From an uncultured Flavobacteriales bacterium (GTDB lineage: Bacteria > Bacteroidota > Bacteroidia > Flavobacteriales > Weeksellaceae), in the NCBI GenBank assembly GCA_937973555.1, contig CALJKL010000063.1:47878-111877 (forward strand): 64,000 nt of DNA, in the 5' to 3' direction. The translations under genes and the position numbers were made by a program. Under the pieces are notes generated by a model. It was not told where the DNA came from, searched no databases, and worked only from the letters and a program-made list of their open reading frames with translations. The stretch's first letter is position 1. Every line of letters begins with the position of its first letter. Shown here piece by piece: positions 54,206 to 64,000 of the stretch.

Positions 54206-54344
54206 GCTATTAGGAGATTTATGTTAAGTTTACAAACACAAATATAAGTATAAGTAATGAATATGGTTTAAATTATTGTCTCGTGAAAAAGTCATCTTGA
54301 AATCTATTATTTATTGCTTAAATTTACAGGTAAAAATTTTTATT

Positions 54345-55043
54345 ATGATGAGGTATCTTTTATTAACGGTGTTTTTGGGATGTTTTTCTTTAGGCAAAGC
54401 CCAGGAAATAAAGGCAGAATTCAAGAAAGAAATAAAGGTGGAAAAAAACATTTCCTATATTTTGGATTTTCCGAATGATGCTAAAGGCAAACTGCCGATG
54501 ATTGTATTTCTGCATGGATCTGGTGAGCGCGGTACTAATTTGGAAATGGTGAAAGCGCACAGTCCGTTTACCTATAAAAATATTATTAAAGAGCCGGTGG
54601 CTATTTTGGCACCTCAGTGCCCAGACGGGATGTGGTGGGATACCCAGACACTATATTTTTTGATAAAGGAAATTGTTCAGAAATATAAAATAGACGAATC
54701 TAGAATTTACCTAACCGGTCTTTCAATGGGAGGCTGGGGAACGTTGAAGCTGGCAGGTGAACATCCAGAAATGTTTGCGTCAGTAGCTCCGGTTTGTGCC
54801 CCTACGGACCGGGTAATGTATGCCAATATTCAAAATTACAAGGACATGAACATCAAAATATATCATGGTGGAATGGACGATATCGTTGATCCTGAAAATG
54901 CCCTGAAGTTTTATCAAGTGCTACACCCAATAAATCCAAAGGCAGAACTGATTATTTTCCCAAATGATGATCATAATTCATGGGATTCCACCTATTCTAA
55001 TCCTGGTTTCTATCAATGGCTGTTGGGCAATGTTAAAAAATAA
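54345..55043 (+). CDS. Secreted esterase/peptidase of the alpha/beta-hydrolase fold
   Basis: From the ATG at 54345 the protein has 232 residues and a good signal peptide (MMRYLLLTVFLGCFSLGKAQ). A frame from 54276 would bury it. IVFLHGSGERGTN holds the oxyanion loop, GLSMGGWGTLKL the nucleophile Ser, GGMDDIVDPENA the Asp and DDHNSW the His. It resembles phospholipase/carboxylesterase and the family of prolyl-oligopeptidase-like secreted esterases. The substrate is unknown. Confidence 0.88.
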   Translation: MMRYLLLTVFLGCFSLGKAQEIKAEFKKEIKVEKNISYILDFPNDAKGKLPMIVFLHGSGERGTNLEMVKAHSPFTYKNIIKEPVAILAPQCPDGMWWDTQTLYFLIKEIVQKYKIDESRIYLTGLSMGGWGTLKLAGEHPEMFASVAPVCAPTDRVMYANIQNYKDMNIKIYHGGMDDIVDPENALKFYQVLHPINPKAELIIFPNDDHNSWDSTYSNPGFYQWLLGNVKK

Positions 55044-55070
55044 ACTCAATATCATATAAAATAAGCCAAA

Positions 55071-55103
55071 CCTCCTGCCTTCTGCGGGAGGCTTTTATTT
55101 TTT
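55071..55103 (+). terminator. Terminator after the secreted esterase gene
   Basis: CCTCCTGC pairs with GCGGGAGG (one G-U) around a CTTCT loop, with T residues following. Confidence 0.85.
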
Positions 55104-55121
55104 AATTAGGGGTAATTTCCC

Positions 55122-55129
55122 TATTTTTG
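55122..55129 (+). promoter_or_regulatory. -7 box (TATTTTTG) of the ruvA-sprA operon
   Basis: TATTTTTG fits TAnnTTTG and lies 21 bases before the ruvA ATG. Confidence 0.5.
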
Positions 55130-55150
55130 CTAAAAACTTAATTTAAGCGA

Positions 55151-55735
55151 ATGATATTTTCTTTAAAAGGAATTGTACAAGAACTTAGCCCTACCTATGT
55201 TGTACTAGAAGTAAATGGTGTGGGGTATTTTGTGGGCATTAGCCTTCAGACTTCCCAAAAATTAACATTGGGAAAAGAAGAATTTATTTTTACTCAGCAA
55301 ATCATTAGAGAAGATGCCCATTTGTTGTTCGGGTTTTATACCAAAGAAGAAAAAGAGATGTTCAATCTTTTGATTTCTGTAAATGGTGTGGGAGCGGTTT
55401 CTGCACTGATTTTGCTTTCTTCTTTAGATCTTAAAGACATTGCTTCGGCTATTCTCAATAAAAATGCAGCATTGCTTCAAAAAGTGAAAGGCATAGGAGC
55501 CAAAACCGCCGAAAGGATTATTGTAGACTTAAAAGATAAAGTTGAAAAATTCGGAATTTCGGCAGAAAATATTTCAACTTTTGTGGATAATAAAATTAAA
55601 GAAGAATCGTTATCTGCTTTAGAAGTTTTAGGAATTCCGAGAAAGATGAGCGAAAAAATTGCCGACAGAATTTTAAAGCAAAATCCGGAAGTACAAACCG
55701 AAGAATTGGTGAAACAGATTCTTAAAAATATTTAA
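55151..55735 (+). CDS. ruvA: Holliday junction DNA helicase subunit RuvA
   Basis: The protein has 194 residues, in the family range. Domain I begins MIFSLKGIVQELSPTYVVLEVNGVGY. The helix-hairpin-helix motifs are VNGVGAVSALILLSS and VKGIGAKTAERIIVDLKDK. The C-terminal domain III (about 150-194), which controls RuvB, follows. RuvA holds the four-way junction while RuvB moves it. sprA starts nine bases after it, a pairing I recall from flavobacteria. Confidence 0.96.
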   Translation: MIFSLKGIVQELSPTYVVLEVNGVGYFVGISLQTSQKLTLGKEEFIFTQQIIREDAHLLFGFYTKEEKEMFNLLISVNGVGAVSALILLSSLDLKDIASAILNKNAALLQKVKGIGAKTAERIIVDLKDKVEKFGISAENISTFVDNKIKEESLSALEVLGIPRKMSEKIADRILKQNPEVQTEELVKQILKNI

Positions 55736-55744
55736 AAAACATTA

Positions 55745-58700
55745 GTGAAGAACAACTTTCCTCTGCATCAATTTTATCTTGTGCTGTTTTTATGTTTTTC
55801 CTGGGCAGTTTCAGCACAGGTAAAGCCTTCAGACAGTGCTTCTATTTCGATAAGGAAAGATTATAGACTTCCTAATCCTACAAGATACGAGTCTTTCTAT
55901 GATGTGGCGACAGGCATGTATTATCTGTATCCTAAAATTGGAAATACGATTGTGGGAGCACCGATTGTTTTATCGCCAAAAGAATATGCCAACTACACCC
56001 TTGGAAATAGCCTGAAAGAATATTACCAAAAAAAGGCTTCTGCTGATAACCTTTATAAGGCAGATCAAAAAGAGGCGGAAAAGAAAGGCCTTATCCCAAG
56101 CGTAAAAATAAAGAACAAGATTTTCGAAACCATTTTTGGAGGAAATAAGATTGAAATCATCCCCAATGGTTCTGCCAGTTTTGATTTGGGAGGACTTTAC
56201 CAAAAAATTGATAATCCTTTAATACTTCCTCAAAACAGAACCAATTTTGCAGTGAATATCCAGCAAAGAATCATGATTGGGTTATTAGGGAAAGTGGGAG
56301 AAAACCTTCAGCTGAAAGCTACCTATGATACCCAAAGTGGTTTTGCTTTCGAGAATAAAATGAACCTTGCTTGGCAGTCAAAAGGCACTTGGAAGGATTT
56401 GCAGAATAAACTTTCAAAGGAAGCTCAATCTGATAATGGTGATGACACAGAAAAGCCAAACAGAACTCTCGATAAAATCAAAAACAGTGCGGATTATATT
56501 AGAAGCAAGATTAATGATTTTAAAAACGGAGGGGAAGATAAAATCATCAAAAGGGTAGAATTTGGTAATGTGAATATGCCGCTTTCTACTAATTTAATAA
56601 GAGGATCTGAATCTCTTTTTGGTCTCAAGACAGAATTTAAACTCGGAAAAACATATGGAACATTGGTGTTCTCTCAGCAACAAGGAGAAGCCAGAAATAT
56701 AGTAGTACAGGGTGGTGGTGTAATGCAGACCTTCAAGATTAATGCTATTGACTATGAAGATAATCAACATTACTTTCTAGGTCAATATTTTCTTAATAAT
56801 TATGATAATGCCCTTTTAAACTACCCTTTAATCAATTCCAAAATATCCATCACCCGTTTAGAATTATGGGTTTTGGATCAGGGTTCAGGTAATTTGCAGG
56901 AACAGAAAAGTATTTTGGGTATTAGGGATCTAGGAGAAGGCGCCAGCGGAACACCAGATAATTCTCAAAGCGGTATATATAGTGCTGTTGCAGCATTAAG
57001 TGGTGTAAGGGATGTAAACCAAACCTATAATGCAGTTAATGGCAATTCATTGCCAACGGCTTCTGGTAGCATTCCTTATCAAGATGGAGAGCATTTTATT
57101 TTCAACAGAAAAGCCAAAAGATTAACATCATCAGAATATACTTTCAATCCTCAATTGGGATATGTATCGCTTAACCAAAGGTTGAATGACAACCAACTCT
57201 TGGCAGTATCATTTTCATATACTGTTTCTGGAGACAGTAGGGTATACAAGGTAGGGGAGTTTTCAGAAGAAAGTCCGGTAATTATTACCAAACTTTTGAA
57301 ACCGAATGTTTTGGTGAAAACCAATTCTCCGATGTGGAATTTGATGATGAAGAACATCTATTCACTTAATGCCAATCAGGTAGATTCTCACAACTTCTTG
57401 TTGAATGTTTTGTATAAAGACCCACAAAGCGGAAAAGTAAATTACTTGCCAGGAACGTCGGTTGCAGATCTTAACCTTTTGAAATTATTGAACTGGGATA
57501 GACTGAATGTGAATAACGATATTCAAAACTCTGGAGGGGTAACAGGTGACGGTTTGTTCGATTTTGTACAAGGCATAACGGTAGATGCGCAAAACGGCAG
57601 ATTAATATTCACAAAAGCACAGCCTTTTGGGGGATATCTGCAGACTGTTTTAGGTAGTAATGATCCTAAATTTGTCTTTAATGAACTCTACACTGAGCAA
57701 AAGCAAATTGCTTCTCAAAATAATCTGGCCTTACGCTACAGCATGGAAGGTAGATACAAAGGTGCGCAGGGTACAGGCATCTCTCTTGGAGCCATCAATG
57801 TACCGAAAGGTTCTGTGAAAGTAACAGCAAATGGTGTAATGCTAACAGAAGGAGTAGATTATACCGTAGATTATATGCTGGGACAGGTAACCATCATCAA
57901 TGAAATGGTGAAACAATCTGGGCAAGCCATTAATGTAAGTTTAGAAAATCAGCTGACTTTCAATACCCAAAGAAAGCGATTCTTGGGGCTTAATCTGGAA
58001 AGAAAATTCAACGAAAATCTTACCGGTGGTTTGACGGTGGTAAATTATTCTGAAAAACCATTAACGCAAAAGGTTCAAACAGGACAGGAAGCCGTAAACA
58101 ATACCATGGCTGGCTTCAATGTTATGTACAACAGCGAGTCGCAGTTTTTAACCAGACTTACCGATAAAATTCCGTTTGTCAATACAGAGGCTCCCTCTCA
58201 AATTAACTTTAAAGTAGAAGGAGCATATTTAATTCCAGGACAAAACAAAGGAATTAATGACGAATCTTATATAGACGATTTCGAGCAGACCAGTTCCAAA
58301 ATTTCCATCAAGGAACCGGCAGTTTGGAGTTTGGCTTCAAAACCCGAAAAAAATACCAACCCAATTTTTGGCAATACCAATACCAATGATATTAAAAACG
58401 GATACGGAAGAGGTTTGGCGTCTTGGTATAATATAGATCCTAGGTTTTATGGAGTGGGGGGCAAAACACCTTCAGGAATTAATGCTGATGCGCTCTCCAA
58501 CCATGCTTCCAGAAGGGTGCAGACTTCAGAGCTCTATAACAACAGAGATTTTGTGGCAGGCGAGCAAACCTTTACCAATACTTTTGACATTACCTATTAT
58601 CCAAAAGAAAGAGGACCATACAATTTAAATCCAATTAACGAAACTACTTCACAAAGATGGGCAGGCTTAATGAGACCTATCAGTGTTTCTAATTTTGCCA

Positions 58701-61700
58701 ATTCTAATATAGAATACGTAGAATTTTGGATGATGGATCCTTATGCTGACGGTAAAACATTCGGAACAGCTCCTAAATTATTATTGCAATTGGGGAATGT
58801 CTCTGAAGATGTTTTGAAAGACGGAAAACTACAGTATGAAAACGGTTTACCTACACCGGCTACTCCTTCTAAAACTTCTTCTACCAATTGGGGGACTCAG
58901 CCAGATCAGTTTCCGGTTTTATATGCCTTTTCTTCGGAAAACGAAAACAGAACGGCTCAGGATGTTGGTTTTGATGGGTTGAATAATGAAGCTGAAGCTG
59001 CAAAATTCGGCACCAATTTCGTGAATCCGGTTACCAACCAGAAAGACCCTGCTGCAGACGATTTCGTGTTTTATTTGTCTAATCAGTTTCAGGGAGCTCA
59101 GGCTTCTTCAGTAACGGAGCGTTATAAATATTTTAGAAATCCGGATGGGAATTCAAAATCCAATACTTTGGAAGTATCTTCTCAAACGCCAGATGCAGAA
59201 GATGTGAATAAAGATTATAACTTGGATCAAAGCGAAAGCTATAACCAGTATAATATCAGTTTGGCTAAAGGTGATTTAACGTTAGGACAAAATTATATTG
59301 TAGACCAAAAAGAAGTTTCCGTAAAATTTCAAAACGGACAAATTGCTAAAAACAAATGGTATCTGTTTAGGGTTCCTGTAGCAGATTTTGATTCTTCAGA
59401 AGGAGCTCATGATGCGTCTATCCTAAACAATGTGAGATTTGCAAGACTCTTGCTAACGGGTTTTGCTGAAACGGCTACCATCCGTTTCGGTACTATGGAT
59501 TTGGTAAGAAGTGACTGGAGAAAATATGGCAAAGGAATAGCGTCGGCTACGGTAACCGATACTAACGAAGGTACCGGAAACCCGGGCAATTCAGAATTTG
59601 AAGTAGGAAGTGTTAACCTAGAAGAAAACGCCCTAGGTAAACCTCCTTATGTATTGCCTCCGGGTATTCAAAGACAAATTTTAAGTGGAAATGCAGGTGC
59701 TCAAAGACAAAACGAAGCCTCATTGTATTTAAAAGCTACCGGCCTTAATAAGGAAGCAAGAGGGGTTTTCAAAAACGTGGCTTTGGATATGAGAAGATTC
59801 AAAAATCTTGAATTATTTGTGCATGCCGAAAGCAAAGATGTAAGCAATTATAGCAATTTGACTGCAGACAATAAATTCTTCATCAGATTTGGTAGTGATG
59901 CCACAGACAATTATTACGAGTATGAATCTTCATTAAAATATACATCTCCTAATGCCAACTCCACTTTAGATATTTGGCCTTCAGAAAATAATGTATATTT
60001 TAATATTCAGGATTTTGTAGATGCCAAACTCAGAAAAGATAATGCGGGCATTGCAATAGATAAAAGGTATGAAGATGCTGTTTTTGGAGATGCTAATAAG
60101 AAGATTTATGTAAAAGGACGTCCAAGTTTGGGTAACATTACCACGATTATGATTGGGGTGAGAAACACCACCGGAAGCAAAGGTGATGTGGTACTTTGGG
60201 TAAATGAAATAAGACTTTCGGGTATAGAAAATAAAGGCGGGTATGCAGGCAATGCCAATCTTAATTTTAACTTGGGAGACTTTGCTACCGTTAATGCCAC
60301 CGGTGCGTATTCCAGCATTGGATTTGGCTTTATCAATCAAAAACCTGCGGAAAGATCCCAAACCAATAATTCTGCGTATGCCATTAATACTACAGTAAAT
60401 GTAGATAAATTTTTACCTGAAAAAGCAGGGCTTAAAATCCCTGTAAATTATTCCTATTCTCAGACCATAGAAGATCCTAAATACAATCCGTTAAACGATG
60501 ATGTATTATTTGAAAAAGATCCTCATAAAAATGAATTGAAAAAAATAGCCAGAACGTATACGCAACAAAGAAGTATAGGACTTCTCAACATGAGAAAAGA
60601 GAGGATGAACTCTGCTAAAAAACCTAAGTTTTATGATGTGGAAAATATCTCCATTACAGCTATTTATAATGACGATTTTTATAGGGACATCTACACCAAA
60701 AACAATTACAGACAATATCTGAGAGGAAACATAGATTACAGTTTCAATTTTAAACCTTGGGCTTTAAAACCGTTTAATAAGTTAGTGAGCGATACGGCAA
60801 AAATTTATCCTTATCTGAGATGGGCCAAAGAAATCAATTTCAATCTGGTGCCTACAAGAATTTCTTTCCGTACAGAGTTAGACAGAAACTATAATGAGCT
60901 GGAATTTAGAAATATTGATGCTATATTGAACGGCAATAGTTCACAAAGTTTTAATGCCATTAAAAACAGAAATTTCTTTTTCGGATGGCAATATAATGTA
61001 GCATTCAGTCTTACCAAATCTTTGAAGCTAGATGTTTCTTCGGCTACCAGAACATTGAATGATAATCTTGCGGTTACTGCCTTAGACAATCATTCCATTT
61101 TCCAAGATCCGTTCCGAGCAGGAAGGCCGGTTTTGTATAATCATAGGATACAACTCAATTATAGATTGCCATTTGAGTATTTACCATATATGGATTTTGT
61201 GAGTGCAGAAGTGGGATACGGAACGCAATACAACTGGAGTGCCCGTTCTACAGCATTGCTAAACAGTACTTCTGGAAACCTAGGCAATTTGGCCCAAAAC
61301 ACCAACAATATAAATGCATCGGGAAGTGCAGATTTTTCTTCATTCTTCAATAAATTTTCTTATTTCAGAAAACTGAACAATAAAATGAACGCCAGAAGAA
61401 ACGAGATAGATTCTTTGAACAATATTTATGCACAAGCATTTGCCAAGAAAAAGAAAAATTTCTTCAGAAGTTATACCTTCAAAAACAGATTAACGCCGGT
61501 TCAAGCAATTGCTTATGCACTTACAGCCGTTAAACAAGTAGATTTTAATTATACTGAAAACAACGGAACGGTATTGCCGGGCTTGTTGTCTTCACCTAAT
61601 TTTTATGGTTATGGGCAAGGAATTGGCGGCCCTACATTAGGCTTTCTTTTTGGTTCACAGGCAGACATCAGAAGGTATGCCATAGAAAACAGATGGATTT

Positions 61701-62860
61701 CTAGTTCTAACTTGATGACGGATGCCTATTCGCAAATGACCAATAAGAACTTAACGGGGAATATCCAGATTCAGCCCATAAACGATTTGAGAATAGATGT
61801 TAATTTCCTTAATAATTATACAAGAAATTTAATTCACAATAATTTTAATGTAGACGTTAATTCTTCTACAGCTTATTTTGATTTCTCTTTTGCAAGCGAA
61901 CTGATAACCTTTACCAATTCTAATATTTTGTTGAAAACAAGTTTCAGCAACAGTACAGATATTTATCAGAAAATACTTGAAAATACAAAGACTATTTCAC
62001 AAATGTATGGAAACCCTTCTGTAAATGGATATGCAGACGGCTATAGCAAAGCCAATGCTTATGTGTTGATTCCAGCATTTAAAGCAGCTGTAGAAGGTAA
62101 AAGTGCTACTAAAGAAAATCCTACCAAAGCCAAGTTTCCATTGCCCAATTGGAGGGTTACTTATTCAGGTTTAAGAAATGTTCCTTTTGTAAACAGTCAG
62201 TTTTCAAAATTTGATATTCTTCATGCTTATACATCTTCGTACACCGCTACGGGTATTCAGAAAAGTATAGATTACTATAATTATGAAACTAATTCTGTCA
62301 ATAATCCTGCTATCAGCAATAAAGATGTCAATGGAGATTATTACAATCCATATACTTTCAATACCATTGGGTATATAGAAGAGTTTTCCCCGCTCATTGG
62401 GGCAGATGTAACCATGAGGAACAATATGCAGTTCAAATTTATGTACAACCGAAACAGAATGTACACCTTGGGCTTGGTAAATCATACCCTTACTGAGGAT
62501 TTAGGTTCCGAATTTGTTTTTGGTTTCGGATATATATTAAAAGACCTTAAACTGAAAGTAAGATACCAGGGTAAAGAAAAAAATCTGAAAAGTGATCTTA
62601 ATGTAAGAGCAGATTTTTCACTGAGAGATAATCAGACTAAAATAACTAACATTTTGTTAGACGACTCTCAAATTACGGGTGGACAAAAATTAATGAGCGT
62701 AAAAGTATCTGCTGATTATAACATTTCTCAAAACTTTAATCTCAGATTTTTCTATGATCAGATGATGACTAAATATAAAATATCTACAGCCTTTCCACTT
62801 TCTACCATTAGAGCCGGGCTTACCGCAACCTTTACTTTTGGAGGAGGACAAGGTTTTTAA
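55745..62860 (+). CDS. sprA: Type IX secretion outer-membrane translocon SprA/Sov
   Basis: The protein has 2371 residues from a GTG at 55745, with signal peptide MKNNFPLHQFYLVLFLCFSWAVSAQ. The size matches SprA (Sov), the very large 36-strand outer-membrane barrel through which T9SS cargo leaves the cell. Seen in it are the early IVGAPIVLSPKEY region, a repeated QRIMIGLLGKVGENLQLKATYDTQ strand unit, the PSQINFKVEGAYLIPGQN and YIDDFEQTSSKIS segment, and a C-terminal strand ending LTATFTFGGGQGF. Its cargo includes the surface protein at 40090. It is expressed with ruvA. Confidence 0.95.
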   Translation: MKNNFPLHQFYLVLFLCFSWAVSAQVKPSDSASISIRKDYRLPNPTRYESFYDVATGMYYLYPKIGNTIVGAPIVLSPKEYANYTLGNSLKEYYQKKASADNLYKADQKEAEKKGLIPSVKIKNKIFETIFGGNKIEIIPNGSASFDLGGLYQKIDNPLILPQNRTNFAVNIQQRIMIGLLGKVGENLQLKATYDTQSGFAFENKMNLAWQSKGTWKDLQNKLSKEAQSDNGDDTEKPNRTLDKIKNSADYIRSKINDFKNGGEDKIIKRVEFGNVNMPLSTNLIRGSESLFGLKTEFKLGKTYGTLVFSQQQGEARNIVVQGGGVMQTFKINAIDYEDNQHYFLGQYFLNNYDNALLNYPLINSKISITRLELWVLDQGSGNLQEQKSILGIRDLGEGASGTPDNSQSGIYSAVAALSGVRDVNQTYNAVNGNSLPTASGSIPYQDGEHFIFNRKAKRLTSSEYTFNPQLGYVSLNQRLNDNQLLAVSFSYTVSGDSRVYKVGEFSEESPVIITKLLKPNVLVKTNSPMWNLMMKNIYSLNANQVDSHNFLLNVLYKDPQSGKVNYLPGTSVADLNLLKLLNWDRLNVNNDIQNSGGVTGDGLFDFVQGITVDAQNGRLIFTKAQPFGGYLQTVLGSNDPKFVFNELYTEQKQIASQNNLALRYSMEGRYKGAQGTGISLGAINVPKGSVKVTANGVMLTEGVDYTVDYMLGQVTIINEMVKQSGQAINVSLENQLTFNTQRKRFLGLNLERKFNENLTGGLTVVNYSEKPLTQKVQTGQEAVNNTMAGFNVMYNSESQFLTRLTDKIPFVNTEAPSQINFKVEGAYLIPGQNKGINDESYIDDFEQTSSKISIKEPAVWSLASKPEKNTNPIFGNTNTNDIKNGYGRGLASWYNIDPRFYGVGGKTPSGINADALSNHASRRVQTSELYNNRDFVAGEQTFTNTFDITYYPKERGPYNLNPINETTSQRWAGLMRPISVSNFANSNIEYVEFWMMDPYADGKTFGTAPKLLLQLGNVSEDVLKDGKLQYENGLPTPATPSKTSSTNWGTQPDQFPVLYAFSSENENRTAQDVGFDGLNNEAEAAKFGTNFVNPVTNQKDPAADDFVFYLSNQFQGAQASSVTERYKYFRNPDGNSKSNTLEVSSQTPDAEDVNKDYNLDQSESYNQYNISLAKGDLTLGQNYIVDQKEVSVKFQNGQIAKNKWYLFRVPVADFDSSEGAHDASILNNVRFARLLLTGFAETATIRFGTMDLVRSDWRKYGKGIASATVTDTNEGTGNPGNSEFEVGSVNLEENALGKPPYVLPPGIQRQILSGNAGAQRQNEASLYLKATGLNKEARGVFKNVALDMRRFKNLELFVHAESKDVSNYSNLTADNKFFIRFGSDATDNYYEYESSLKYTSPNANSTLDIWPSENNVYFNIQDFVDAKLRKDNAGIAIDKRYEDAVFGDANKKIYVKGRPSLGNITTIMIGVRNTTGSKGDVVLWVNEIRLSGIENKGGYAGNANLNFNLGDFATVNATGAYSSIGFGFINQKPAERSQTNNSAYAINTTVNVDKFLPEKAGLKIPVNYSYSQTIEDPKYNPLNDDVLFEKDPHKNELKKIARTYTQQRSIGLLNMRKERMNSAKKPKFYDVENISITAIYNDDFYRDIYTKNNYRQYLRGNIDYSFNFKPWALKPFNKLVSDTAKIYPYLRWAKEINFNLVPTRISFRTELDRNYNELEFRNIDAILNGNSSQSFNAIKNRNFFFGWQYNVAFSLTKSLKLDVSSATRTLNDNLAVTALDNHSIFQDPFRAGRPVLYNHRIQLNYRLPFEYLPYMDFVSAEVGYGTQYNWSARSTALLNSTSGNLGNLAQNTNNINASGSADFSSFFNKFSYFRKLNNKMNARRNEIDSLNNIYAQAFAKKKKNFFRSYTFKNRLTPVQAIAYALTAVKQVDFNYTENNGTVLPGLLSSPNFYGYGQGIGGPTLGFLFGSQADIRRYAIENRWISSSNLMTDAYSQMTNKNLTGNIQIQPINDLRIDVNFLNNYTRNLIHNNFNVDVNSSTAYFDFSFASELITFTNSNILLKTSFSNSTDIYQKILENTKTISQMYGNPSVNGYADGYSKANAYVLIPAFKAAVEGKSATKENPTKAKFPLPNWRVTYSGLRNVPFVNSQFSKFDILHAYTSSYTATGIQKSIDYYNYETNSVNNPAISNKDVNGDYYNPYTFNTIGYIEEFSPLIGADVTMRNNMQFKFMYNRNRMYTLGLVNHTLTEDLGSEFVFGFGYILKDLKLKVRYQGKEKNLKSDLNVRADFSLRDNQTKITNILLDDSQITGGQKLMSVKVSADYNISQNFNLRFFYDQMMTKYKISTAFPLSTIRAGLTATFTFGGGQGF

Positions 62861-62935
62861 AACATATTATTATAATAAAAACTTTTTTGTAAGCTCCATC
62901 AATTTTCATTAAATTTGAAAAAAATAAATTTAGAA

Positions 62936-63313
62936 ATGAACACACCGTCAGAATTGAAGTACACCAAAGATCACGAATGGATTAAAATTGAAGGTAATAT
63001 TGCCACAGTGGGCATTACAGATTTTGCACAAGGAGAATTGGGTGACATTGTTTTTGTAGATGTAGACTCAGTAGATGATGATTTGTCTGCAGGAGATGTT
63101 TTTGGAAGTGTAGAAGCCGTAAAAACTGTGTCAGATTTATATCTTCCGGTTTCAGGCAAAGTAATAGAATTCAATGATGCCTTAGAAGACGAACCAGAGT
63201 TAGTAAATACAGACCCTTATGGAAAAGGCTGGATTGTGAAACTAGAGTTAGCTGCTGATGTAGATTCTTCAGAATTGCTTACTTCAGAACAATACCAAGA
63301 ACTCATTGGATAA
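62936..63313 (+). CDS. gcvH: Glycine cleavage system H protein
   Basis: From the ATG at 62936 the protein has 125 residues, the usual length; a TTG at 62915 would add seven. KYTKDHEWIKIEGNIATVGITDFAQGELGDIVFVD is the classic opening, and Lys63 in GSVEAVKTVSD is the lipoylated lysine. It shuttles the aminomethyl group between the P, T and L proteins of glycine breakdown. Its end overlaps the following VanZ-like gene by eight bases. Confidence 0.96.
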   Translation: MNTPSELKYTKDHEWIKIEGNIATVGITDFAQGELGDIVFVDVDSVDDDLSAGDVFGSVEAVKTVSDLYLPVSGKVIEFNDALEDEPELVNTDPYGKGWIVKLELAADVDSSELLTSEQYQELIG

Positions 63314-63668
63314 GATTACACACATATTCAGATATAAGATATTGCCCATTTATTGGGCAATTCTTACTTATATGCTTCTCAAACCAGGCACCGAAAATAA
63401 AGAATACTGGTTTATGTTTCAAGACATAGATAAATTAATTCATTTATCTATTTTTACATTTTTAGGGTTTTGTTTCAAAACGTCCTTTCCTAAAATTTCC
63501 TTTTTATATTATATTCTTATAACATTAGCATATGCACTTCTAACAGAAATCCTTCAAGAAATCATGCACTGGGGAAGAAGTATGGAAGCATTGGACATGC
63601 TTGCAGATGCTCTGGGATTACTCATTGGATATATTATATATAAGTATTTTAAAAAGATATTTTTTTGA
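63306..63668 (+). CDS. VanZ-like family membrane protein
   Basis: The protein has 120 residues from a TTG at 63306. Four membrane helices are visible (about 12-26, 45-60, 66-84 and 94-112). The conserved VanZ pattern is the first helix with YWAILTYMLLKPG, the DKLIHLSIFTFLGF helix, and TEILQEIMHWGRSMEALDMLADALGLLIGY. Its role is unknown beyond the link to teicoplanin resistance in the namesake. Overlap with gcvH suggests co-translation. Confidence 0.88.
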   Translation: MDKITHIFRYKILPIYWAILTYMLLKPGTENKEYWFMFQDIDKLIHLSIFTFLGFCFKTSFPKISFLYYILITLAYALLTEILQEIMHWGRSMEALDMLADALGLLIGYIIYKYFKKIFF

Positions 63669-64000
63669 TACAGATATTATATTGCCTATAAATTACATGG
63701 CTTATGCGATGTGCTGCTCGTTGTGGATAACTTTCAATACGGTCTAAGTTATTAGAATTCAAATTATTATAAAGATTATTTTTCAACAATCATTTATTTT
63801 AACTTTTAAAACTTGCTTTGAATACCCACTTAAGCATACTTTTGCATCACTCTAATAGGAGTAAGCGCAGAAGTTATTTAAAACATTTTTCGAGTAAGAT
63901 TTTATTGAAAAAATTGCAAAAATATTTGTGAGATAAAAATTAAATCTTACCTTTGCACTCCCAAACGACGGGAAACTGTTGGTGAGGGGAAGCGCAGGAG
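63669..64000 (+). promoter_or_regulatory. Gene-free right end with outward promoters
   Basis: No gene is seen in these 332 bases. At 63925-63955 TTTG, 19 bases, and TACCTTTG form a full Bacteroidota promoter pointing out of the window. A second, weaker box TACTTTTG lies at 63837-63844. Each is followed by the shared motif AAGCGCAG (63863-63870 and 63990-63997), so the leader looks partly duplicated. A stable-RNA operon (rRNA or tRNA) just beyond base 64000 is likely but not shown. Confidence 0.6.

Noticed and set aside
63722..63730. TGTGGATAA, the reverse complement of a DnaA box TTATCCACA
   Set aside because: A single site without cluster, AT-rich unwinding region or dnaA/dnaN genes is expected by chance in AT-rich DNA; no origin is claimed.

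Overview
The window reads as chromosomal DNA of a flavobacterium-like member of the Bacteroidota, closest in style to Chryseobacterium, Cloacibacterium and other Weeksellaceae. This placement is an inference. It rests on the AT-rich composition, on promoters of the Bacteroidota type (TTTG, about 19 bases, then TAnnTTTG), on starts without Shine-Dalgarno sequences, and on marker genes: SprA of the type IX secretion system, an ExbB-ExbD-ExbD-TonB set, a two-domain malic enzyme and the bacillithiol deacetylase BshB1.

Bases 1-1989 hold the 3'-truncated end of an FtsE-like ATPase, rpmH and a DHH-family phosphoesterase. Bases 1996-16960 form a compact [NiFe]-hydrogenase island. On the minus strand it runs hypA, hypB, hypC, a PnuC-like membrane protein and hypE. 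On the plus strand it runs small subunit, large subunit, cytochrome b, maturation protease, hypF, an FKBP-type isomerase, a TonB-dependent receptor, hypD and a nickel permease of the UreH/NiCoT type. The small subunit carries both extra cysteines that mark the oxygen-tolerant, membrane-bound group 1d enzymes. The island therefore looks able to bring nickel across both membranes, insert it, and pass electrons from H2 to the quinone pool.

Bases 16957-29809 carry general genes: hydrolase, YeiH-type transporter, rhodanese lipoprotein, DsbD, TilS, an OmpA lipoprotein, O-methyltransferase, an NlpC/P60 protein that has lost its catalytic cysteine, WaaA, a glycosyltransferase and LeuS. Bases 30077-35890 hold the proton-driven ExbB/ExbD/ExbD/TonB machine, a PstS-like lipoprotein and a TPR protein. 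Bases 35988-44020 carry BshB1, tRNA-His, DTD, a Rieske-fold lipoprotein, GreA, a HIT protein, ClpX, a T9SS-sorted surface protein with a small partner, a thioredoxin-like protein, tRNA-Met and a structured stretch that may be an undescribed small RNA.

Bases 44021-48715 (minus strand) hold a sugar transporter, a ROK kinase, a DUF3810 protein, PlsC and GtrA. Bases 48914-63668 hold an N-acetylglucosamine-type kinase, malic enzyme, acyl-CoA synthetase, an esterase, RuvA, the giant SprA, GcvH and a VanZ-like protein. The last 330 bases carry no gene but contain one or two promoters firing out of the window, probably into a stable-RNA operon. I saw no CRISPR array, insertion sequence or prophage. 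Two short repeat-like segments sit in frame inside hypF and leuS.
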